Positions 58,099 through 64,000 of a DNA stretch of 64,000 nucleotides are shown in pieces. The translations under genes and the position numbers were made by a program. Within the stretch, counting starts at the first letter, position 1; every line of letters starts with the position of its first letter. The notes beneath the pieces were generated by a model. It worked only from the letters and a program-made list of their open reading frames with translations, did no database searches and had not been told where the DNA came from. The stretch comes from Penicillium oxalicum (lineage: Eukaryota; Ascomycota; Eurotiomycetes; Eurotiales; Aspergillaceae), in contig NC_064650.1 in NCBI RefSeq assembly GCF_001723175.1, positions 1,612,001 through 1,676,000 of the forward strand, in the 5' to 3' direction.

Positions 58099-58427
58099 TT
58101 AATCAATTAAATTCCATTTTCTTAACCCAGCTACTGACATTATCACACGCTCCGTCCGGCTGCCGTTCAAACCGCCAAAAAAACCCAGTGCTTCCGCAAG
58201 GCTCAATCGTCCCTCAGGTAGTCGCTCCGAAAAGAGCCCTGCAAGCTCGTTCAGCCTTTCAGTTGGCACATTCTCCTGTCCTGTAGGGAGTATCGTGGTC
58301 TGAAGACGTCGTGAAACGTGCTCAAGAAGAGGTCTTGCAGTTCCTCTCGAGACGGACGCTCAAATCGGATGTGTTTGTTCACACGATCAGGTCGAATAAG
58401 TGCCCGATCTAAATGCTCTGGCACATG
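58099..58427 (-). pseudogene. AAA-ATPase (BCS1-like) C-terminal relic
   Basis: The minus-strand frame from 58427 reads HVPEHLDRALIRPDRVNKHI and then FERPSREELQDLFLSTF, which matches the sensor/arginine-finger end of fungal BCS1-like AAA ATPases (normally LDPALIRPGRVD). The frame then breaks, and a second frame continues with LNELAGLFSERLPEGRLSLA and LGFFGGLN to a stop at 58099. The Walker motifs are absent upstream, where a TAA is found. It is a fragment of a larger gene. Confidence 0.7.
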
Positions 58428-58629
58428 AGATAGTTATTGTTCGGCGGGCATGTGATTTGTCCTTGAGTAGCCAGCCTAGATAGCCTCTCTCCCCCACATA
58501 CCAATCTCACCATCCTTCTTTCCCCTCATTTTGACCCTGCCAGCCTACTTCCTACAGTTATAATGGTTAAGATGCGGCCTTCGTGTGACGAGACGCCATC
58601 GATTGCGTTTGGTCATTCAGACAGAGAAA

Positions 58630-58692
58630 CTGACAGAAGTCAAGTTGATATGATTCCTGACGGGTTGAATTAGTGTGGTGTTCATCTACACA
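58630..58692 (+). repeat. 63-bp inverted repeat, left arm
   Basis: This arm reads ctgacagaagtcaagttgat at its start and is repeated in reverse complement at 59490-59552 with one mismatch (62 of 63). Outside these limits similarity ends at once on both sides. Confidence 0.95.
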
Positions 58693-59050
58693 GATAATCA
58701 TGTGATCAAAATTTGAAGGAAAAGGCTAGTCTAAAGGTATAGTGGGTGGTAAGTCTGAAAAGTGCGTATGAATTAGGTGAAATTGTTTGGACCCTACTTA
58801 GGTTGGCAGCCTGAGTAGGGTTCAAAGCCGCCAAGGAATGAGCGTATTTTTTAAGCCGTGGACACTAGAGGTTGGAGCGCACTGAGCTGTAACCCGAGCT
58901 CTGGCAACTCTGGCTAAGCACGCCGACGGACCGGAACAGCCTTCATCCGACCGAAGGCGAGAGCTGCGCGGGACTCCGGTACTCTACCCTCATCCACCGT
59001 GCCAGGAATAAGGACAGAATTATTACGATTGACTTGAGCTTCATGGAGTG

Positions 59051-61421
59051 ATGCCCGAGGGCTTCTTGGTCGACCGGCAAAAAGCCACTCGCGCCACCGG
59101 GAGGCGCAGGGCTTGCGATGTTTGTTATCAGAGGAAGGTAATTGTTTGTTCAAACTGCAAACAAACCTCATACCCACAGCATACCCGGCTCTAAGTGGAC
59201 CGCGGAACAACACTGAATGACTGCTTACTTGGCTGCTCTCATGTAGATTAAGTGCGATGCAGAACTTCCACAGTGCAACTGGTGTAAACACCACAATCTC
59301 GCTTGCACATATAACCGAATAGCAGGAAGAATCAAGTCAAGGTTCGCAATCGATCTGCATTCCACCCCGTCTAAATGATTATCTTCCTGCGACGTCTACC
59401 CAGCCCTGGATCAGATCCATAAGTCTACTACCTACCTATACATATTTGTCTTATTCGTTTCACTTTCTGTCACTAGTCACATCGCAGAGTGTGTAGATGA
59501 ACACCACACTAATTCAACCCGTCAGGAATCATATCAACGTGACTTCTGTCAGCAATGTCACTCAATCGGAATCAAGTAAGTGGGTATGGCCGAGTGTATA
59601 TCGAAGTAGGTGAGTGTCTCGACCATAGAGGATGCTAATGCAACTCTACACAGGTACATATAGACCTCCAACTTTGTCACGAAACCCACCACCGGCTAGA
59701 ATGTTCCCCAGAATCACAAGATCTCAGAACAATGTGCCATTATCTAATGGCATCGCCTTGTTTTCTGACAAGGGTCTTGACTGGATCGAAGAACGAACCG
59801 GGGAACAAGTCAACCGCGCAGAGCTGAGTTCATTTGGAATTTCATGGACAAACTTGGGCCGGCTACGCGACGAGACAACTGATGGTATCTCACCTTCAGC
59901 CAGGTCCATTGACCTGCCCCACCGAGATAGCGCTGAGAGAGATCTGATGCGGTATACATCTTCGTTTCAGAGCCTTGTCTTCCCGGTCATCAGCAAAACT
60001 CTGTTCAAGGGAACCTTAGACCTGGCTTATGGTTCGAGTGATGTGTTTGGCTATGCAAGTGCTAAAGCTTGTGTGTACACACTAATCTCACTAGTAAGTC
60101 TTGTCGGGATGGACATGAACAACCACGAAGTCTTGGATTTTGGGTCATATGTGTCAGGGGCTCAGCGGCTAGTGCCCCGGATAACTCAAGAGATGACGGT
60201 CGACGGTCTTCAATCACTGATCATGCTGGTGAGTTGAGTTTCAACCCAAGGCTGTGAATGCCTATACAGTGGGTCTAGGGAGTCCATAGAAGGCAACTTA
60301 CACCGTACAAGGCGCAACTTCAGTACCTTTCGAATGATATTCAAGCAGCTGGGATTTCCATCTCAATTGCCACGCGACTCTTGTATCATTTTGGAGCCCA
60401 CACCACCTCGGCGGAAGCGAATTCTCTCATGCATCTGCCGCTATACAACAAAGGTACACTTGAGTGTCATCTGCGAGACCTGTTCTGGCTATGCTACTCC
60501 TTCGACAAGGACATCTGCCTCAGAACTGGCCAACCTTCATCTATCAATGACTCTGATTGCGATCTATCTTTGCCTTTCGAGTACGGTCGACTGCAGAACA
60601 TTAATACGCACCGAGATGGTCTTAAACCCGACGATACCACACCTCCTTTATTCCCTTGGGATATCCGGCTATCCATAATCAAGTCGGAAATATATCAAAC
60701 TCTTTACTCTAACAAAGCTTCCTTCAAGTCGGCATCTGAGGTCCTTGAGGGTATTCGGCATCTCGACGCTACATTGGAACAGTGGCGGCTATCCCTCGAC
60801 GTCGATGTTCGTCCAACGCTGTACCACAATCCCGACATGTCTGTTTCAAAGAACTTGAACACTCAAAGTGTGATTCTCAGACTTTCGTATTATCACTGCG
60901 TGTTTATGATTCATCAGGCAAGCGACCGACACAGCTTTCCAGGCCTCGGAGTTGAGGCCGATTCAGAGGGGATTCTCTCTAGCGTCAAAATAAGAGCCAC
61001 TGCAAGTCGCTCGATAATTTCACTTCTTCGGATCAAACTGCTCTCATTGAAAGGCGAGTCTCACTGGTGAGTCCTCGACCTCTTTGAAAATTCCTTTTAG
61101 TCTTACCATAGCCGCTCATCGCTACTTTCTATTGGAAGGGTCGTTTTTTTCTACATCATAGCAGCAACTCAATGTCTGTTTCGCAGTATTCTCAGCGAGC
61201 CATTGCATTCTCAGAGTTCGCAGGATGTCGATTTGTTCGATCACATTCCCGCGTTACTGGGCAACATTCCGATTTATCATCTGACTCCTGCGGAGATTGT
61301 GCATTTGAAGTTCATGACTGGTTACACAACGGAACTTGCAAGATTGGGCAAATGTGCCATCTTAAAGGCCCAAAGAGAGTCTCGTGATTTCCGAACTCCA
61401 GATCTTCAAATACATCAATGA
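59051..61421 (+). CDS. Zn(II)2Cys6 transcription factor, linker region possibly disrupted
   Basis: Exon 1 (59051-59137) and exon 2 (59247-59341) encode a perfect Zn2Cys6 cluster (residues 22-49, CX2CX6CX6CX2CX6C, including CNWCKHHNLAC). The regulatory domain is carried by an exon ending at 60228 (ALFSDKGLDWIEERTGEQV), then 60312-61066 (ISIATRLLYHFGAHTT, LRDLFWLCYSFDKDICLRTG) and 61139-61421, with 83- and 72-bp introns that keep the frame. The joint between exon 2 and the third coding block cannot be made cleanly. A segment at 59477-59570 is open only in one frame and leaves the wrong phase for the next exon. It contains the right arm of the 63-bp inverted repeat, so an insertion may have damaged this linker. 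Whether a functional protein is made is uncertain. The target genes are unknown. Confidence 0.7.
59490..59552 (-). repeat. 63-bp inverted repeat, right arm
   Basis: The reverse complement of 58630-58692. It lies between exon 2 and the next coding block of the Zn2Cys6 gene, so the two arms enclose the promoter and the DNA-binding exons (797 bp between arms). Confidence 0.95.
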
Positions 61422-61837
61422 CCTATACAGTCTTTGCCGAGCGGCTGCAGACTGATATTTGGTTGCTAGTATTATTATACAATTCCCTCTTGAAAGTATA
61501 TAATGTACTCCAAGCTGAATGGCCGCTGTCCACTTTGAATACAGATAACCTCTATTTGGAGCATTCCCGTCGTACTTGGTTTGTACCGAACTTGGGTACC
61601 TCAGTACACCTGGAAATGCACAAGCTGCATAGAACCCTGATTTAGGGTACTTCTGATTGAAATTTTGAGCTTCACACGCCAAGTCTTTCTAATGAGTTCA
61701 ATGCCTTAGCTTTGAGTAATATGCTTCTGCTTTTCCACAAAATTTGACAGGTCCTCTCGAAATTCGAAAACAAAAAGCGCTCCTCATACCTCGCACTTGA
61801 GCGTCATTTCAATCACGAATTGCCATGCCTTGCGGTC
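61422..61837. other. Convergent intergenic region, no gene seen
   Basis: About 400 bp between the ends of the Zn2Cys6 gene (plus) and the MAPEG gene (minus). A frame at 61418-61645 is not recognisable. Confidence 0.45.
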
Positions 61838-62363
61838 TCAATTCCAAAAAAGCAAAGAAGCAGCCCTTCCAGTGAGCCCCAGAAGCATCACCGAGCTCGT
61901 AACGAAGAGACTGAATCTTCCGTTGGGCTCATTGACCAAATTGTGAAACAGACTGTGGACAATGCGCATTCCGGTGTACGACCACGCAAGACGGTAGGTG
62001 AGATCATTCTGGTCACCCAGGAGGGTCAAGACGACCGCAATGGCATAGAAGACTTGCGGCTGCTCGTGCAAGTTGTTGTAGTTATCGGCCATGCGTTGAA
62101 CCTTGAGCGGAATCTTCGTGTGCTTATCGTGTTTGACTTTGTCCTCCTCAAAGCTAACTTTGTACTTGTAGATCGCAGGGATTCGAGTTGCGTACATCCA
62201 TGTCTGTATTAGGAATGAATGAAAATCAGTCTTGAAAGTGGTATATGGGAGTAGTGCAGATGACTGGGAGACTCGAACATACTTCTTGCACAAAGGTCCA
62301 TCCTGCCAATGCAACGACTGGTTTGAGAAGCTGTGTAGCTTGCAGGTCCAGTAGAGAAGCCAT
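61838..62363 (-). CDS. MAPEG-family membrane protein (microsomal glutathione transferase-like)
   Basis: Two exons on the minus strand, 62363-62283 and 62203-61838, with a 79-bp intron (GTATGT..CAG), give 148 residues, the normal length for MAPEG proteins (PF01124). Four membrane segments are expected. Visible parts are LLKPVVALAGWTFVQE, the loop RMADNYNNLHEQPQVFYAIA, with the conserved Asn/Glu-Gln-Pro pattern, and LAWSYTGMRIVHSLFHN, with the conserved Arg and His. Members act in the endoplasmic reticulum membrane on glutathione conjugates or eicosanoid-like lipids. The fungal substrates are unknown. The frame is intact. Confidence 0.88.
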
Positions 62364-63362
62364 AATTGCGGGATATTAGAGACCGATCAGATGCTGAGAG
62401 AGTTGAGAGGATGATAGAAAAAACGGTTGACTGATGGCATTGTTTGAAACTATTTATAACGCATGTTTGACCTTCCAAAAATTTTACAGACAACTTCGCT
62501 GCTACTTCCACATGCCCATGAATGACGACATCGGATAGAACTGCCTATTTGTAATCAATGTTTCTATAGTATGCCGTTTCTCAGAATCTGCTCGTTAAAG
62601 TAACCATGGTGGATGTGGCCTACGTCAAAGATTTTCTCCCGTACATTGAAGAATGACTAAAACTCTGACCACAGTAGCTTAAATTGTCACGCATGGAAGT
62701 GAGATCGGCTTTCCTGCGAAGCAGAGACCCACCTCCTAAGAAGGTTTCCGATTACTCATCGGGGTACCACTGCGACGGCGACATCGATTCCTAATGAATG
62801 ATCCGCTTCGGTCCAAATCGTGTTCGCACCCTCTCTTGATACTACCATTCACGTGCTCACTTTTTCACTAACTGCGCACCGGATCTCCCGTGATGAAAAG
62901 TCTAACGAAGCTTATATTTCAAAGATCCACTTCCTGGGCTTTACGATGGCCCCGCTTGCGGGTTACAGTTCAGCGCGGTCCAGAAAAGACGCTAATTTCT
63001 TGGTCGCTTTGGACCCTACCCAGGTTTAACCCGGTCGACGAACTTTGGCTGCCGGTATCGAATCAGGCTGTAGGCAGAATGGAAGCACTGCCGCCGCGGC
63101 TGTATCATCATCGATATCAAATACGCACAGTCCTTCCAAGATCCAATCACTCACTATTTGCTTAACTCATTATGCAAGATTGGACCGAGACCGTATTTCG
63201 TTGTGGGCGGTAACGCTCTCCATGCCCGGGACTCGCATCATTTCGCGTGTCATTTGTCTCGGGTTGTGAACATGCTGCATTGGGATCAATGAGTAATCAA
63301 ACACTGGTCCATCCTGAATCGGGGGTTCGGGTGACTCCAGTAAAAACTGAACTGGAACAAAA
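62364..63362. other. Region without a supported gene
   Basis: About 1 kb with several short overlapping frames (62820-63269) that match no family. The first 150 bp are the MAPEG promoter. Confidence 0.45.
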
Positions 63363-63481
63363 ACATACAACAGTCAGGATTCGCATGTGGTCACCCACCA
63401 TACTACTAACTGACCGGCGTGTGGCTTAAGTACGGCTGAGCGGACGGGAAGCCCTGTTTTCCACACCCTGTGGTCGTATGT
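63363..63481 (-). rRNA. 5S ribosomal RNA
   Basis: A full-length 119-nt minus-strand copy, almost identical to 53099-53217, with a T-run terminator (aaaaac read in reverse). One visible change from the other copies lies near the RNA 5' end (ccctgtgg for ccctatgg on the plus strand), so it could be either a variant or an early pseudogene. Confidence 0.92.
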
Positions 63482-64000
63482 GCTTAATAAATATCATTTT
63501 GATATTATATTAGGTCAATACCTATATATAGTGGCAGCCATATGTCTGGAAATCGATCCAGACGTTGCTGCTGTGGGAGTACTAACAGGTACGACAGTAG
63601 CCTAGAGGCACCGAAAGCTCGCGATGATTTGGGTAGCCATCAAATCTGACAATCAAAATCACCATGCGAATATTCGAAGAAATTGGGCGGAACTGCGCAC
63701 TGGAGGAGCTCACACCATGCCGATGTTTTTACTTTGACCTCCAGAAGACAACCTGGCCACCTTCCTCATGGGCGTTCCGGCTTTGCTCCCGGTGAGGCTT
63801 CGGTCACCCTGCCTCATATTAACATCTTGACGGTGGCAGATCGAAATGGATTCCATCCTTCTTTACACATATGCAGCTTCAGGGTTCAGACCCATCTAAT
63901 GAACCGGTGATTATTTTTCATCCGAGTTCGACACTACCCTCCGGAACACCCTGTCGACTACGCAACCTCCTCGCGAAGAATTGCATGATAGGAAGCATCT
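63482..64000. other. Window end, no gene seen
   Basis: The frame at 63683-63910 is not recognisable. Nothing else is supported in the last 520 bp. Confidence 0.4.

Noticed and set aside
1..64000. CRISPR arrays, bacterial operons, phage or telomere repeats
   Set aside because: The genes have spliceosomal introns. The only tandem arrays are coding TPR repeats, microsatellites and a short minisatellite, and no telomeric TTAGGG runs are seen.

Overview
This window is nuclear DNA from a filamentous ascomycete, most likely a member of the Eurotiales (Aspergillus/Penicillium group). The evidence is short introns (about 50-150 bp) with GTRNGT donors, three Zn(II)2Cys6 regulators, an NmrA homologue whose length (once one base is restored) is exactly the 352 residues I recall for Aspergillus NmrA, single dispersed 5S rRNA genes, and a fungal NLR gene. 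The species cannot be named from the sequence alone.

The window has two halves. Positions 1-26.6 kb are conserved core genome: a multi-membrane-span LCCL-domain protein (707-2861), a Zn2Cys6 factor in eight exons (3357-6222), a cytoplasmic-type L-asparaginase with ankyrin repeats (7310-9388), a 7.4-kb gene-poor stretch rich in homopolymers and CT tracts, nmrA (16795-17977), another gene-poor 3.6 kb, a NAP/SET-family histone chaperone (21585-23038), a convergent Tlg1/syntaxin-6-like SNARE (23159-24112, minus) and a divergently transcribed METTL25-like methyltransferase (24654-26597). Three of these conserved genes (asparaginase, nmrA, NAP) each contain an apparent loss of one base in a short C run. 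The same kind of lesion in three conserved genes points to base-calling error more than to gene decay.

From 27.0 kb to the end the window is accessory. It contains three full-length and three truncated 5S rRNA genes, all on the minus strand, plus pseudogenes, relics and dispersed repeats. The most notable locus is at 28.9-34.0 kb. A 281-residue protein with an N-terminal HeLo-like domain and a C-terminal glycine/asparagine motif lies just upstream of, and on the same strand as, a 1115-residue NLR. The NLR starts with a matching motif, followed by an NB-ARC-type NTPase and twelve nearly identical 42-residue TPR units. This is the architecture of fungal amyloid-signalling cell-death/allorecognition pairs. 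The motif resembles the RHIM-related (PP) class, but has valine where the RHIM core has glutamine.

Downstream are two genes of fungal nucleotidyltransferase-like families (one decayed), a chromodomain relic, a TPR protein, an F-box/LRR-like paralogue pair (one dead, one intact), a possible small detoxification or transport set (metallo-beta-lactamase-fold hydrolase, MFS transporter, C2H2 plus Zn2Cys6 regulator), a dead BAHD acyltransferase, an AAA-ATPase relic, a third Zn2Cys6 gene whose first two exons lie between a 63-bp inverted repeat, and a MAPEG-family membrane protein.

All exon boundaries were inferred by eye from reading frames, splice consensus and remembered family patterns. No alignment or search was run.
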